A stretch of 64,000 nt of DNA from Candidatus Microbacterium colombiense (GTDB taxonomy: Bacteria > Actinomycetota > Actinomycetes > Actinomycetales > Microbacteriaceae). The notes beneath the pieces were generated by a model. It did not search any database. It saw only the letters and a program-made list of their open reading frames with translations, and was not told the origin of the DNA. This document shows positions 16,474-25,839 of the stretch, piece after piece. Each line of letters begins with the position of its first letter. Position 1 is the first letter of the stretch. Both the position numbers and the translations under genes were made by a program. The DNA is taken from positions 620,001 to 684,000 of the forward strand of contig CP119308.1 of assembly GCA_029203165.1 (NCBI GenBank), in the 5' to 3' direction.

Positions 16474-17679
16474 ATGTCCCGACCTGCCCGCACCCGCCTC
16501 GCGATCGGCGCCGTCGGCGCGCTGGCCGCGGTGGCGCTCGCCGGATGCGCCACCGCAGCCCCGGCATCCGACAGCAGCGCGCCCGCCGAGCCCTCGCACG
16601 AGAGCGACACCCGCGTGGCCATCAGCTACGACGGCGGCATCCTGGTGCTCGACGGAGAGACTCTCGACACCGTCGACCGGGTCGAACTCGGCGGCTTCCT
16701 GCGTGTGAACAGCGCCGGCGATCACGACGGCCACGTGTTCGTCACCGCCGAAGACGGCTTCCATCTGCTCGACACCGGGCTCGCCACCGACACCGTCGAG
16801 CTCACGGGCGAGGTGTTCGAGGCGGTCGCGGCCGGGCACGTCACCCCGCACGGCGGACGCACGGCACTGTTCGACGACGGCACGGGAGACATCCGCGTGT
16901 TCGACACGGATGCGGTCGGCGCCGGCACGCTTCCCGAGGTCGACACGATCACCTCGGAGGCCGCCCACCACGGCGTCGCGGTCGAGCTCACCGACGGCAC
17001 CACGCTCGCGACCATCGGCACAGCAGACGCGCGCACCGGTGTGCGCCTGCTGGCCCAGGACGGCAGCGAGATCGCCCGCAACGAGCAGTGCCCCAGCGTG
17101 CACGGCGAGGGCGCGCTGAAGGGTGAGGCCGTGATGTTCGGATGCGAGGACGGCGTGCTGCTCTTCGCCGACGGCGCCTTCACCAAGCTCGACGCCCCCG
17201 ACGCATACGGTCGCACGGGCAACGCCTACGTGACCGACACCAGCGCGATCGCGGTGGGCGACTACAACGCCGACCCCGACTCCGAGGGCTACCTGCTGTC
17301 GCAGCTGGCGCTGATCGACACCGACGCGCAGAAGCTCTCGGTCGTCGACCTGCCGGCCGGCGTGCAGTACACGTGGCGCGGCGTCGGTCGCAGTGCGCAC
17401 GACGACATCATCGTGCTCGGCTCGGACGGCACGCTGAACGTGCTCGACGAGACGGGCGCACCGCAGGAGTCGTGGAAGGTCATCGCCCCGTGGGAGAGCC
17501 CGACCGAATGGCAGCAGCCGCACCCGGGCCTGCGCGTGGTCGGCGACCTCGCGTACGTCACGGAACCCGCGGCGAACCGCATCCTGGCCGTCGATCTGCA
17601 CAGCGGCGAGGTGTCGGCCGAGGCGACGCTCGACATCGTGCCGAACGAGTTCACCGTGGTGGGCGCCGCGGGTCACTGA
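16474..17679 (+). CDS. AztD-like zinc chaperone lipoprotein, paralog 2
   Basis: 401 residues. Lipobox VALAGC with C25. The mature start RVAISYDGGILVLDGETLDTVD and the later GGRTALFDDGTGDIRVFDTD resemble AztD. It lacks the HGDHxH loop of paralog 1; the corresponding place reads LLDTGLATDTVEL. A shorter GDHDGH occurs earlier instead. It is the second gene of a probable zinc-responsive operon. The loss of the loop suggests a different zinc site or a partner role. Confidence 0.72.
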   Translation: MSRPARTRLAIGAVGALAAVALAGCATAAPASDSSAPAEPSHESDTRVAISYDGGILVLDGETLDTVDRVELGGFLRVNSAGDHDGHVFVTAEDGFHLLDTGLATDTVELTGEVFEAVAAGHVTPHGGRTALFDDGTGDIRVFDTDAVGAGTLPEVDTITSEAAHHGVAVELTDGTTLATIGTADARTGVRLLAQDGSEIARNEQCPSVHGEGALKGEAVMFGCEDGVLLFADGAFTKLDAPDAYGRTGNAYVTDTSAIAVGDYNADPDSEGYLLSQLALIDTDAQKLSVVDLPAGVQYTWRGVGRSAHDDIIVLGSDGTLNVLDETGAPQESWKVIAPWESPTEWQQPHPGLRVVGDLAYVTEPAANRILAVDLHSGEVSAEATLDIVPNEFTVVGAAGH

Positions 17680-17699
17680 CGCGGCGTCACTCTGAACCG

Positions 17700-17786
17700 A
17701 CGCCGAGTGCACGGGTTCGCGCTGAGTGCACGGGTTCCTCACGCGGGGAACCCGTGCACTCGATCGGATGCCGTGCACTCGGCGTC
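17700..17786. repeat. Palindromic intergenic element with four GAGTGCACGG words
   Basis: GAGTGCACGGGTTC occurs at 17705 and 17724 and is inverted as GAACCCGTGCACTC at 17748 and in part at 17771 (CCGTGCACTCGGCGT). The outer arms ACGCCGAGTGCACGG and CCGTGCACTCGGCGT form a 15-bp perfect pair. It lies between convergent genes and may terminate both. Confidence 0.8.
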
Positions 17787-17811
17787 GCGGCGGGCGCGCG
17801 GCGGGCGTCCG

Positions 17812-18255
17812 TCAGTCCAGGTGGATGTTGAGCACCGTGGTGCGCATGCCGTCGGACTCGTACTGCACCGGCATTCCCGGGTGGGCGAGTGAGAACCAGA
17901 ACACCCCGTCCTCGGTGTCATAGCGGCGGCAGGTGAGGGTGCCGAGGGGCGTGGTGAGCGACACTGTCGACACGCTCGTCGTGTCGGCGTCGAACGCGGC
18001 GTGCCCCTGCAACTCGGCCCAGGTGACGCGGTGTGAGACCACTGCCTTCGGGTCCGCGGCGGCCCAGCGCTCGAGGGTGGCGCCCTCGGCATCCGTATCG
18101 CTGAAGCGGTTGACATGCTCGCCGAGCGGTCCGTCCGGCCCCTCCAGCAGCAGTCGGATGGTCTTGCCGGAGCCCGTCGCCTCGCGGATCTCGTCGGCGG
18201 AGAACGGCGTCGGGAGCAGCCCGGGGCCGAGCAGATACGGGTCGGGGGTGTCCAT
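17812..18255 (-). CDS. Hypothetical protein
   Basis: 147 residues beginning MDTPDPYLLGPGLLPTPFS. The ATG at 18255 has GGAG nine bases upstream; the next ATG upstream, at 18270, would begin within that ribosome site. The protein is acidic, soluble and of mixed alpha/beta character, with TIRLLLEGPDG and GTLTCRRYDTEDGVFWFSL segments. No family was recognised. It is divergent from the sugar ABC operon. Confidence 0.65.
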   Translation of the reverse strand: MDTPDPYLLGPGLLPTPFSADEIREATGSGKTIRLLLEGPDGPLGEHVNRFSDTDAEGATLERWAAADPKAVVSHRVTWAELQGHAAFDADTTSVSTVSLTTPLGTLTCRRYDTEDGVFWFSLAHPGMPVQYESDGMRTTVLNIHLD

Positions 18256-18327
18256 CCCGTCATTCTCCATCACAACCCCGCGCACGTCACGAGACGGTCT
18301 CGAACCGAGCCGCCGTCAACCAGGATC

Positions 18328-18358
18328 TTGACACTCTTGCGTTCTGTATACAGAATAC
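18328..18358 (+). promoter_or_regulatory. Promoter and GntR-type operator of the sugar ABC operon
   Basis: TTGACA (18328-18333) and CAGAAT (18351-18356) are spaced 17 bases and resemble a sigma-70-type promoter. The -10 region overlaps the palindrome TTCTGTATACAGAA (18342-18355). CTGTATACAGAATAC is also found at 26598-26612 next to the GntR gene, so the same regulator probably represses both transcription units. Confidence 0.72.
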
Positions 18359-18414
18359 GAGGTAGCCCTGAGGGGCATTCCCGACGATCTTCCAATGATG
18401 AAAGAGGTAGCGAG

Positions 18415-19725
18415 ATGGCACGTGCGAACGTGACGCGGTATCTGGCACTGGGTGCCGCCGGCGCTCTGACCCTGGGGCTCGCCGCATGCAGCGGCGGTGG
18501 CGGTGGAGGCGGCGTCGACGCCGACGGCAACGCGACGGTCATCTGGTCCACCTGGGGCACGGCCGACGAGCTGACCCGGTACGAGGAGTTCAACAAGGAC
18601 TTCATGAAGCGGCACCCCGACATCAAGGTCAAGCTGCAGCCCGTCGCGAGCTACGGCGACTACCACTCCAAGCTGCTGGCTCAGCTCACCAGCAACACCG
18701 CTCCCGACGTGTTCTACGTCGGTGACGACATGATCGGCCAGTTCGTCGACTCGAACCGACTGATGCCGCTCAGCGACCTGATGGAATCCGACGCGAGCCA
18801 GACGAAGAAGGACGACTTCTTCCCCGGCCTGTTCGGCGCGGCCGAGGAGGACGGCGAGGTCTACGCGGCCCCCAACGACTCCAACCCCGATGTGTTCTGG
18901 TACGACAAGCAGGCGCTCGCCGCTGCCGGCATCACCGATGACCCCGCCACCCTCGCCGAGAACGGCGAGTGGACCACCGACAAGTTCCTCGAGATGAACG
19001 CCCAGCTCCACGACGCCGGCCTGACTGGAACGATGTACTGGAACTACTGGGCCACGCACTGGAGCTGGCTCTCCTCGCAGGGCCTGCCCGCTCCGTACGA
19101 CGAGTCCGACGCCTTCACCGCGAACACGGATGCCGACACCGTCGCGTCGGTGCAGGAGCTCGGCGATCTGTTCCAGGACGGCACCTTCGTGGTCGCCGAT
19201 ACGCTGCCGGACGGCGCGGGTGCCGACAGCATCTTCGTGACCCACAAGGCGGGGTTCTTCGTGCAGGGCCGCTACACGATCGGCACGGTCAAGGCCACGG
19301 GTGAGGAGGACAGCTACGACATCGTGCGCTGGCCGACGCCCGACGGCGAACCGGCTCCCACCGGCGTCGCCACCTCCTTCCTCGCCATCAACGGCAAGAC
19401 CAAGGTCGAGGATGCGGCCTTCACCTTCTGGACCGAGTTCCTCTCAGCAGAGGGTCAGACCTTCCGACTCGAAGGGGGAGGCAACGCGGTCCCCTCGATC
19501 AAGGGCGCCGACGACGTCGTGCTCGAAGGCGGCTACCCGGTGCACGCGCAGACCTTCCTCGACATGCGCGACATCGGCTTCACCAACTACCCCGCCGAGG
19601 CGCGGGTGCCGGGCCTCCCCGTCGCGATCTCCGAGGAGTTCCAGAAGCTCTACGAGGGCAAGACCGACGCGCAGGCGACGCTCGACACGATCGCCAAGGT
19701 GGTCAAGGAACGGTCGGAGAAGTAG
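18415..19725 (+). CDS. Sugar ABC transporter, substrate-binding lipoprotein
   Basis: 436 residues. Lipobox LGLAAC with C25, then a Gly-rich linker and a family-1 extracellular solute-binding domain (VIWSTWGTADELTRYEEFNKDFMKRHPDIKVK, NTAPDVFYVGDDM, and a C-terminal helix ending TLDTIAKVVKERSEK). It captures an oligosaccharide or sugar derivative outside the cell for the two permeases that follow. No ATPase gene is present; a shared MsiK-like ATPase elsewhere is usual in actinobacteria. The first ABC gene starts behind a promoter with an overlapping operator. Confidence 0.92.
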   Translation: MARANVTRYLALGAAGALTLGLAACSGGGGGGGVDADGNATVIWSTWGTADELTRYEEFNKDFMKRHPDIKVKLQPVASYGDYHSKLLAQLTSNTAPDVFYVGDDMIGQFVDSNRLMPLSDLMESDASQTKKDDFFPGLFGAAEEDGEVYAAPNDSNPDVFWYDKQALAAAGITDDPATLAENGEWTTDKFLEMNAQLHDAGLTGTMYWNYWATHWSWLSSQGLPAPYDESDAFTANTDADTVASVQELGDLFQDGTFVVADTLPDGAGADSIFVTHKAGFFVQGRYTIGTVKATGEEDSYDIVRWPTPDGEPAPTGVATSFLAINGKTKVEDAAFTFWTEFLSAEGQTFRLEGGGNAVPSIKGADDVVLEGGYPVHAQTFLDMRDIGFTNYPAEARVPGLPVAISEEFQKLYEGKTDAQATLDTIAKVVKERSEK

Positions 19726-19727
19726 GA

Positions 19728-20690
19728 GTGACCACGCTCACCGAGAACGGACGGATGCCGCAGGCGACCCCTGCGGCATCCGCCCCGCCCCTGCGCAAAG
19801 AGGCCGCGTGGCGTCGTCGGGACCGGGCCTGGGGGTACGTCTTCGTCGCTCCTCAGCTGCTCGGCATGGCACTGTTCGTCGTGCTGCCGTTCGCCGCCAG
19901 CCTGGTGCTGGCCTTTGCGGAGTGGGACGGCCTGGGCGAGCTCACCTGGGTGGGTCTGGCGAACTTCGCCGACCAGCTGCAGGACCCGCTGCTCGGCCGC
20001 TCGATCATCAACACGCTCCTCATCGCGCTGATCACGGTGCCGATCGGCCTCACGCTCTCGGTCATCGTGGCGGTCGCGCTCGAGAAGCTGAAGACCCGCA
20101 CGCTCTACCTGATCCTGTTCTTCGCCCCGGTGGTCACCTCGACCGTCGCGGTCGCGATGATCTGGCAGCAGATGTTCCGCGCCGACGGCCTGCTCTCCAC
20201 GACCATCTCGAAGGTGTTCGGCGTCACTCCCCCGGACTGGCTGCAGGACCCCAAGCTCGCGCTCCTCGCGGTCTGCATCGTGACGATCTGGTCGTCCATG
20301 GGGTTGAACGTGGTGATCTTCCTCGCCGGTCTGCAGAACATCTCTCCCTCGGTGATCGAGGCCGCACGCATCGACGGCGCCGGGGCGGTGCGGCTGTTCA
20401 CCAGCATCCGGCTGCCGCTGCTGTCGCCGATCGTGTTCTTCTCCTCGGTGATCGCGTTCATCTCGTCGCTGCAGACCTTCGACACGGTCTACGTGCTCGT
20501 CTCCGGTGGTGGGCCCGACAACGCGACCCGCACGATCGTCTATCACATCTTCGATCTGGGCTTCGGGCGCTTCGAGTTCGGGTTGTCGAGTGCGGCCAGC
20601 ATCATCCTGCTCGCACTGACGCTCGTCATCACGGCGATCCAGTTCGGCGCCCAGAAGAAGTTCGTCCACTACGAGGATGACCCGGCATGA
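19728..20690 (+). CDS. Sugar ABC transporter permease (MalF type)
   Basis: 320 residues with six membrane segments. The N-terminal tail is Pro/Ala-rich and basic, then GYVFVAPQLLGMALFVVLPF. The ATPase-contact loop EAARIDGAGAVRLFTSIRLPLLSP near residue 210 carries the EAA motif. GTG start two bases after the binding-protein stop. It overlaps the next permease gene by four bases. Confidence 0.92.
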   Translation: MTTLTENGRMPQATPAASAPPLRKEAAWRRRDRAWGYVFVAPQLLGMALFVVLPFAASLVLAFAEWDGLGELTWVGLANFADQLQDPLLGRSIINTLLIALITVPIGLTLSVIVAVALEKLKTRTLYLILFFAPVVTSTVAVAMIWQQMFRADGLLSTTISKVFGVTPPDWLQDPKLALLAVCIVTIWSSMGLNVVIFLAGLQNISPSVIEAARIDGAGAVRLFTSIRLPLLSPIVFFSSVIAFISSLQTFDTVYVLVSGGGPDNATRTIVYHIFDLGFGRFEFGLSSAASIILLALTLVITAIQFGAQKKFVHYEDDPA

Positions 20691-21634
20691 CGCTCCAGAC
20701 CACTCCGCTCGGCGGCCCAGCCGCCCCCGCGACCGACTCGACCGTCGCCCTCACCGCCCCGGGCTATCGCCAGCGCGGCCGGGGAGGACCGGGAGCCGGG
20801 CGCGCTCGCCGCAGGCTCGGATCCACCACCCTGCACGTGCTGCTCATCGTCGGCGGCATCTCGATGGTGTTCCCGTTCATCTGGATGCTGCTGACCTCGT
20901 TCAAGACCCTGCCGCAGCTGCTCAAGAACCCGCTGGAGTTCCTGCCCAATCCCTGGACCGTCGACAACTACGTCGATGCCTGGAACGCGGTGCCGTTCGC
21001 GCAGGCGTACCTCAACAGCGCGTACATCGCGGTGCTGGTGGTGGTCGGCACGCTGATCACCGCATCCATGGCGGGCTACGCCTTCGCGCGCATCCGGTTC
21101 CGGGGCAGCAAGGTGCTGTTCATCGTGTTCCTGGCCACGCAGATGATCCCGGCGCAGGTCACACTCATCCCCTTCTATCTGCTCATGTCGCAGCTGGGAT
21201 GGGTCGACTCGCATCTCGCGCTGATCGTGCCCGGCATGATCGCGAACCCGTTCGCGGTGTTCCTGATGCGCCAGTTCGTGTTGGCGCTGCCGCGCGAGCT
21301 GGAGGAGGCCGCGCTGGTCGACGGCGCCGGCCGTTGGCGCATCTTCTGGAGCATCGTGCTGCCCAACCTCAAGCCCGGGCTCGCGGCACTCAGCATCATC
21401 ACGACGCTCGGTGTCTGGAATGCGTTCCTGTTCCCGCTGGTGCTGTTGAACACCCCCGACCTGTTCACGGTGCCGCTGCTGCTGACCTCGTTCCAGGGGC
21501 AGTTCGGCTCCATCAACTACGGACTCGTGATGGCGGCCTCCGCGATCGCGACCGTGCCGATGCTGATCGTGTTCGTGATCGGCCAGCGCAAGATCCTGAA
21601 CAGCATGGCCGCGTCGGGTCTGGGAGGACGGTGA
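20687..21634 (+). CDS. Sugar ABC transporter permease (MalG type)
   Basis: 315 residues with six membrane segments. The EAA loop is EEAALVDGAGRWRIFWSIVLPNLKPGL near residue 207. The N-terminus is long and disordered before LHVLLIVGGISMVFPFIWMLLTSFK. ATG overlaps the stop of the previous permease. It forms the heteromeric channel with that protein. Confidence 0.92.
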   Translation: MTLQTTPLGGPAAPATDSTVALTAPGYRQRGRGGPGAGRARRRLGSTTLHVLLIVGGISMVFPFIWMLLTSFKTLPQLLKNPLEFLPNPWTVDNYVDAWNAVPFAQAYLNSAYIAVLVVVGTLITASMAGYAFARIRFRGSKVLFIVFLATQMIPAQVTLIPFYLLMSQLGWVDSHLALIVPGMIANPFAVFLMRQFVLALPRELEEAALVDGAGRWRIFWSIVLPNLKPGLAALSIITTLGVWNAFLFPLVLLNTPDLFTVPLLLTSFQGQFGSINYGLVMAASAIATVPMLIVFVIGQRKILNSMAASGLGGR

Positions 21635-21635
21635 C

Positions 21636-23297
21636 ATGACGGATGCCACCATGCTGGCCTCTCTTGCCGGACGCCACCTCGACCTGATCACCGCCCCGTT
21701 CACGCTGCCCCGCTCGCGTGTGCTGGTGTTGCGCGCGGAAGGCGGGGACGGCGTGCGCGTGCACACCTCGGAGTACGAACGCCGGCTCTCGGAGTGCAGC
21801 GTGCTCGACGAGCTGACGGTGGTGGATGCCGACGGCGTCGTTCTCCCGGTGACCGCGGTGCTGCCCGGGCGGGTGACCTTCGGCGGTCGCGTGACGCTGA
21901 GCTTCGCCGACCCCGCGGCGCTGAGCATCGGCTCCTCGACACGCTCAGGGGGCGGCCTCGAGCCGCGGATCCGACTGCGGTATCCGGATCGGCGCGTGGA
22001 GGAGCATCCGCTGGGTGACGGCATCCGGTTGCGGGTCGCGGCCGACCGGACGGTGACCGTCGAACCGGGCGATCACACAGCGGACCTCGCGGCGACCGAG
22101 CAGGTCTGGTCCGAGTGGTTCGCGAAGTGTCCGATCGTGCGGGACGACCTGCAGGAGATGGCGGCGTTCTGCTGGTGGGTGCTCGGCGCGAACATCGTGG
22201 AGCTGCCGGCGCTCGCCGGTGCCAGGGCCATCGTCCCCTCGAAGATCGGCTACGTGGGACTCTGGCAGTGGGATGCCTATTTCATCGCGGTCGGCCTGCG
22301 CCACGGCGATCCCGAACTGGCGCGCGAGCAGCTCGACCTCGCGTTCCGGTTCCCACAGCCCGACGGGCAGCTGCCCGATGTCGTGCACGAGCTCGGGGTG
22401 CTGGCCACGAGCGACGACCTTCCCGAGAGCGACCGCGCGAACCTGCGCAGAGCCGGGTCACAGATCGCCGACCCGAGTGCGCCGGTGCCACTGACCAAGC
22501 CTCCGCTCGCGGCCTGGGCGCTGCGAAAGGTGCTCGCGGTGCAGGACGACCCCGAGTACGCGCGCACCCAGCTCGCCCGCGTCATCCGCTCGCAGGACTG
22601 GTGGTTCGCGGGCAGTGACCTCGATCATGACGGGATGCCGGAGTACGGGCATCCCTACTCCTCCGGCCTCGACGACAGCCCGATCTTCGACGGTCCGCTG
22701 CCGACCGCTGCCCCCGACCTCGGCGCGTACCTGGTGCGCCAGGACCGGGAGATCGCCGACCTCCTGCGCCGCTACGAGCCCGCGGCCGACGTCGCGCGGT
22801 TCGAGGAGCGGGCGGCGTCGACGCAGCAGCTGCTGCTCGGGATGTGGGATGCCGAACGCGGCCGCTTCCTGGCGCACGGCGGGGGTGAGCCGCAGCTGAG
22901 CGACACGGTCGTGGGGCTCGTGCCCCTGCTCACCGGCACCCTGCCCGAGGCGATCGCCGCCGCACTGCGCCAGGCCGTCGACGACCCCCAGCGGTTCGCG
23001 TTGCCGTGGGGACTGCCGACCGTCGCGGCATCCGACCCCGACTTCTCGGACGAGCGGATGTGGCGGGGGCCGATCTGGGTCAACACCAGCATGCTCGTCG
23101 CGGAGGGGCTCGAGGCCTCGGGTTACCCGGAGCGGGCCCGCGCGCTGCGCGAGCAGACGGTCGCGCTCGTGATCCACGGCGGCGGTCCGCACGAGTACTA
23201 CAACCCGCACACCGGTCGGAAGGCCCGCACCGCGACGACCGCGTTCGGCTGGTCGGCGGCGCTGTTCATCGACCTGGCCGTCACGCTGAGCGCCTGA
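21636..23297 (+). CDS. GH63/MGH1-like glycoside hydrolase
   Basis: 553 residues. An N-terminal beta-rich domain is followed by an (alpha/alpha)6-type catalytic domain of about residues 155-550. The motifs KIGYVGLWQWDAYFIAVGLRHGDP, GSDLDHDGMPEYGHPYSSGLDDSPIFDG and MWRGPIWVNTSMLVAEGLE are typical of GH63 and related mannosylglycerate-hydrolase-like enzymes. The D in WDAYF and the DDSP motif are likely active-site elements. It starts two bases after the permease stop and has no signal peptide, so it probably splits the imported sugar in the cytoplasm. Confidence 0.82.
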   Translation: MTDATMLASLAGRHLDLITAPFTLPRSRVLVLRAEGGDGVRVHTSEYERRLSECSVLDELTVVDADGVVLPVTAVLPGRVTFGGRVTLSFADPAALSIGSSTRSGGGLEPRIRLRYPDRRVEEHPLGDGIRLRVAADRTVTVEPGDHTADLAATEQVWSEWFAKCPIVRDDLQEMAAFCWWVLGANIVELPALAGARAIVPSKIGYVGLWQWDAYFIAVGLRHGDPELAREQLDLAFRFPQPDGQLPDVVHELGVLATSDDLPESDRANLRRAGSQIADPSAPVPLTKPPLAAWALRKVLAVQDDPEYARTQLARVIRSQDWWFAGSDLDHDGMPEYGHPYSSGLDDSPIFDGPLPTAAPDLGAYLVRQDREIADLLRRYEPAADVARFEERAASTQQLLLGMWDAERGRFLAHGGGEPQLSDTVVGLVPLLTGTLPEAIAAALRQAVDDPQRFALPWGLPTVAASDPDFSDERMWRGPIWVNTSMLVAEGLEASGYPERARALREQTVALVIHGGGPHEYYNPHTGRKARTATTAFGWSAALFIDLAVTLSA

Positions 23298-23397
23298 CGG
23301 CCGGGCGCGGTCAGGCGAGGTCGGGCCGTGCCTCGGCGCTGCGGCGACGAGCGACTCGCCCCGCGCGCATCAGTGATCAGGCCGAGGTCGAGGCGTA

Positions 23398-23497
23398 GTG
23401 AAACGGCGAGTCGAATGTGGTGAAACGGCGAAACAAGTGCGGTGAAACGGCGAGTTGCGGGTGGTGAAACGGCGAGAAGTTGATGGCGGAATGGCGA
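23398..23497. repeat. Five 22-bp-period repeats upstream of the AAA/DUF4143 gene
   Basis: GTGAAACGGCGAG/A occurs at 23398, 23420, 23442 and 23464, and a degenerate copy (GCGGAATGGCGA) at 23486, always 22 bases apart. Each is followed by variable bases often ending in GTG. Twenty-two bases is about two helical turns, so proteins bound here would sit on the same face. The last copy ends 21 bases before the ATPase start codon, so an operator or iteron role is plausible. Confidence 0.85.
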
Positions 23498-23518
23498 TCC
23501 AGTGCATAGTCTGGTCGC

Positions 23519-24769
23519 ATGGACAATGCCGCTCTCGTTCCTCGGCTCGTCGCTCCTCGCATTGTGGAGGCGCTGGCCGATACGCGAATCGTCGTGATCC
23601 AGGGGGCTCGGCAGGTCGGCAAGTCGACGCTCGCGGGGCAGGTGCTCGCTGGCAGGCCGGCGGTCTCCGTCACTTTGGATGATGTGGCCTCGCTCGATTT
23701 CGCTCACACCGATCCCGCGGGCTTCGTCGAGCAAGCGCCGAACGCGACGCTGATGATCGATGAGCTGCAGCGCGCCCCGGAGCTCGTCGTCGCGCTCAAG
23801 GCCTCCGTGGACAGGGACAAGCGGCCCGGACGATTCCTCGTCACCGGTTCGGCGAATCTCCTGGATCTCTCGTCGACCCATGAATCGCCGGCGGGTCGAG
23901 CAGAGCACATCGACCTCTATCCGTTGAGTCAACGCGAGGTCGGCTCCGCATCAGGTTCGTTCATCGATCTCGCGTTCGAACCGAAACTCCTTGCTCATCA
24001 CGCCAGCGACCTCGTTCGCAGCGATTACATCGACCGCGCGGTTCGAGGCGGGTATCCGGAAGCGCTGCAGCGTTCCTCGGGCCGTCGGCGTGAGGCCTGG
24101 TATCAGGCCTACGTCTCCCAGATCGTGAGGCGCGACGCTCCCGACATCTCCGGTCTTCAGAGGATCGCCGACCTTCCGCGTCTCCTGCGGCTCATCGCCG
24201 GGCGGATGGGAAGCACGATGGTCTGGTCCTCGCTCGCGGCGGAAGCGGCGATTCCGAGGAGAACGCTCGATCCCTACATCGCGCTCCTCGAGACGCTCTA
24301 CCTCACTCATACCCTTCCCGCGTGGGCGGTCAACCTCACGTCTCGTGAGGTGAAGCAGCCCAAGGTCTTCCCCGTCGATTCGGGATTGGCTGCCGGCCTT
24401 CTGGGAACCTCGCCGACCGTGTTGGGCCCGGGGGCACCACTCTCGGGTGCGATGCTCGAGTGTTTCGTGGTGGGGGAACTACGACGCCAGCAGACGTGGG
24501 CCGATCAGCGAACCGCCCTGCATCATTACCGCGACAGCCGTGGGGTGGAGGTCGACGTGATACTGGAAACTCCCGACGGACGTGTCGTCGGCGTCGAGGT
24601 GAAAGCCGCATCGACCGTTCGCGCCAAGGATGCGGCGGGCCTCAGCATGCTGCGGGATCGACTCGGCGACAGATTCGTTGCAGGGTATGTCCTCCATACC
24701 GGACCGTCGGCCGTCGCGGTCGGTGAGCGCATCACCGCAGTGCCGATGGACTCGCTCTGGGCTGCATGA
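23519..24769 (+). CDS. AAA ATPase with DUF4143 domain
   Basis: 416 residues. Walker A GARQVGKST, Walker B LMIDELQRAPELV and sensor GSANLLDLSS lie in the first 125 residues. The C-terminal DUF4143 region starts near 200 and includes PKVFPVDSGLAAGLLG and a nuclease-like HYRDSRGVEVDVILETPDGRVVGVEVKA, which resembles an (E/D)-x-K fold. Such proteins are widespread and often toxin-antitoxin-like or defence-associated; the cellular role is not established. It is preceded by five 22-bp repeats and overlaps the next lipoprotein gene by four bases. Confidence 0.85.
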   Translation: MDNAALVPRLVAPRIVEALADTRIVVIQGARQVGKSTLAGQVLAGRPAVSVTLDDVASLDFAHTDPAGFVEQAPNATLMIDELQRAPELVVALKASVDRDKRPGRFLVTGSANLLDLSSTHESPAGRAEHIDLYPLSQREVGSASGSFIDLAFEPKLLAHHASDLVRSDYIDRAVRGGYPEALQRSSGRRREAWYQAYVSQIVRRDAPDISGLQRIADLPRLLRLIAGRMGSTMVWSSLAAEAAIPRRTLDPYIALLETLYLTHTLPAWAVNLTSREVKQPKVFPVDSGLAAGLLGTSPTVLGPGAPLSGAMLECFVVGELRRQQTWADQRTALHHYRDSRGVEVDVILETPDGRVVGVEVKAASTVRAKDAAGLSMLRDRLGDRFVAGYVLHTGPSAVAVGERITAVPMDSLWAA

Positions 24770-25794
24770 AGGCCAGAACGATGACCGCCTCACCGCGTAT
24801 CCGCGCTCTCGCTGCCATCCTGCTCGTCCTCGTCGGCAGCGCATCGCTCTCGGGATGTCTGCAGGAGACACCGATCGTGTCCGATCACAGCAATCCGACG
24901 ACGAACATGACGCTCGATGAGCAACGAGACTGGGTGGAGACGCAGCTCGATGCAGGAGTGGCTGCGACCGGCATCTCAGAGGGCTGGTACTGGCATCCGA
25001 CCTCCAGGATTCCGTGGCTGGACAACGGAGCGGAGCGGGAACAGATCAAACGCTCCTGGCTCCCACGCGACTGCAGTGGGTCGGGCGCTCGGCTCACTCA
25101 AAACGTGAACATCACACGGGATGAGGGAGGTGTTGAGAACCCTGCGGAGGTGGGTGTCAAGGTGCGGGCATTCTGGGAGTCTCAAGGGTGGACGGTGATC
25201 GATCTCTACCCCGATGCTTCTGCGGAGAACCCCAAGTTCCGCATCGAAGGGGAAGACGGTGCGCAGATGGGGTTCCAGGCCAGCCGTGACGGGGTTTCGT
25301 TCAGCGTGGCCTCCGCGTGCTCCGTCAACAGCTCTGTGACGAACTGGGGGCTCCATGAAGAGATCGCGGCGGAGAGAGATGCGTCGCATGTGACGAAGGA
25401 GGAGGTGGTGGCGGCGTTCGACGCTGCTTCGGTGCGGGCGGCCGGCGCGTTCGGGCAGACCGATCCGATCCTGCCACCCGTTTCCGCGGCCAAGTGCGAG
25501 ACGTTGGAGGGGCTCACGGGAGTGAACTATTCCCGTGAGGTCACCGTGGTGCGTCCGGATGAGCCCACGGACGAAGCTCTTGCCCGCATTCGCGAGGCGT
25601 TCAGTGAAGACGTGTATCTCCACCGGGCAGGAGTCACGGACGGTGGTGACGGGGCCGGGCGGAGCGTGAGCATGACACCGATCGTCGGATACTCGATGCC
25701 CATCGAACACGTGACCGTGAGTGTTCTCGAGGATGATCTCACAGCCAACATCGTCGTGAGCAGCGTGTGCGTGGTGGCATCGGACCCCGGATAG
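24766..25794 (+). CDS. Hypothetical lipoprotein
   Basis: 342 residues; the first ATG at 24766 overlaps the ATPase stop. Signal peptide LAAILLVLVGSASLSGC with lipobox C31. An in-frame ATG at 24781 is another possible start. The mature part has two cysteine-containing regions (DCSGSG and ASACSV) and a repeated beta/alpha pattern, and no recognised family. Coupled to the AAA/DUF4143 gene by overlap, but a functional link is only inferred. Confidence 0.75.
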   Translation: MKARTMTASPRIRALAAILLVLVGSASLSGCLQETPIVSDHSNPTTNMTLDEQRDWVETQLDAGVAATGISEGWYWHPTSRIPWLDNGAEREQIKRSWLPRDCSGSGARLTQNVNITRDEGGVENPAEVGVKVRAFWESQGWTVIDLYPDASAENPKFRIEGEDGAQMGFQASRDGVSFSVASACSVNSSVTNWGLHEEIAAERDASHVTKEEVVAAFDAASVRAAGAFGQTDPILPPVSAAKCETLEGLTGVNYSREVTVVRPDEPTDEALARIREAFSEDVYLHRAGVTDGGDGAGRSVSMTPIVGYSMPIEHVTVSVLEDDLTANIVVSSVCVVASDPG

Positions 25795-25839
25795 AAGAGG
25801 TCCCGGGGCTCTCGATCCGGCCGGAGTCGCCGGAAGAGC

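Noticed and set aside
15043..17778. A reading frame of 911 residues on the minus strand opposite the AztD-like genes
   Set aside because: It is the antisense shadow of two well-supported genes in high-GC DNA, has low-complexity residues and no family motif.
23398..23497. 22-bp-period repeats considered as a CRISPR array
   Set aside because: The variable part is only about nine bases, far too short for spacers, and no cas genes are nearby.
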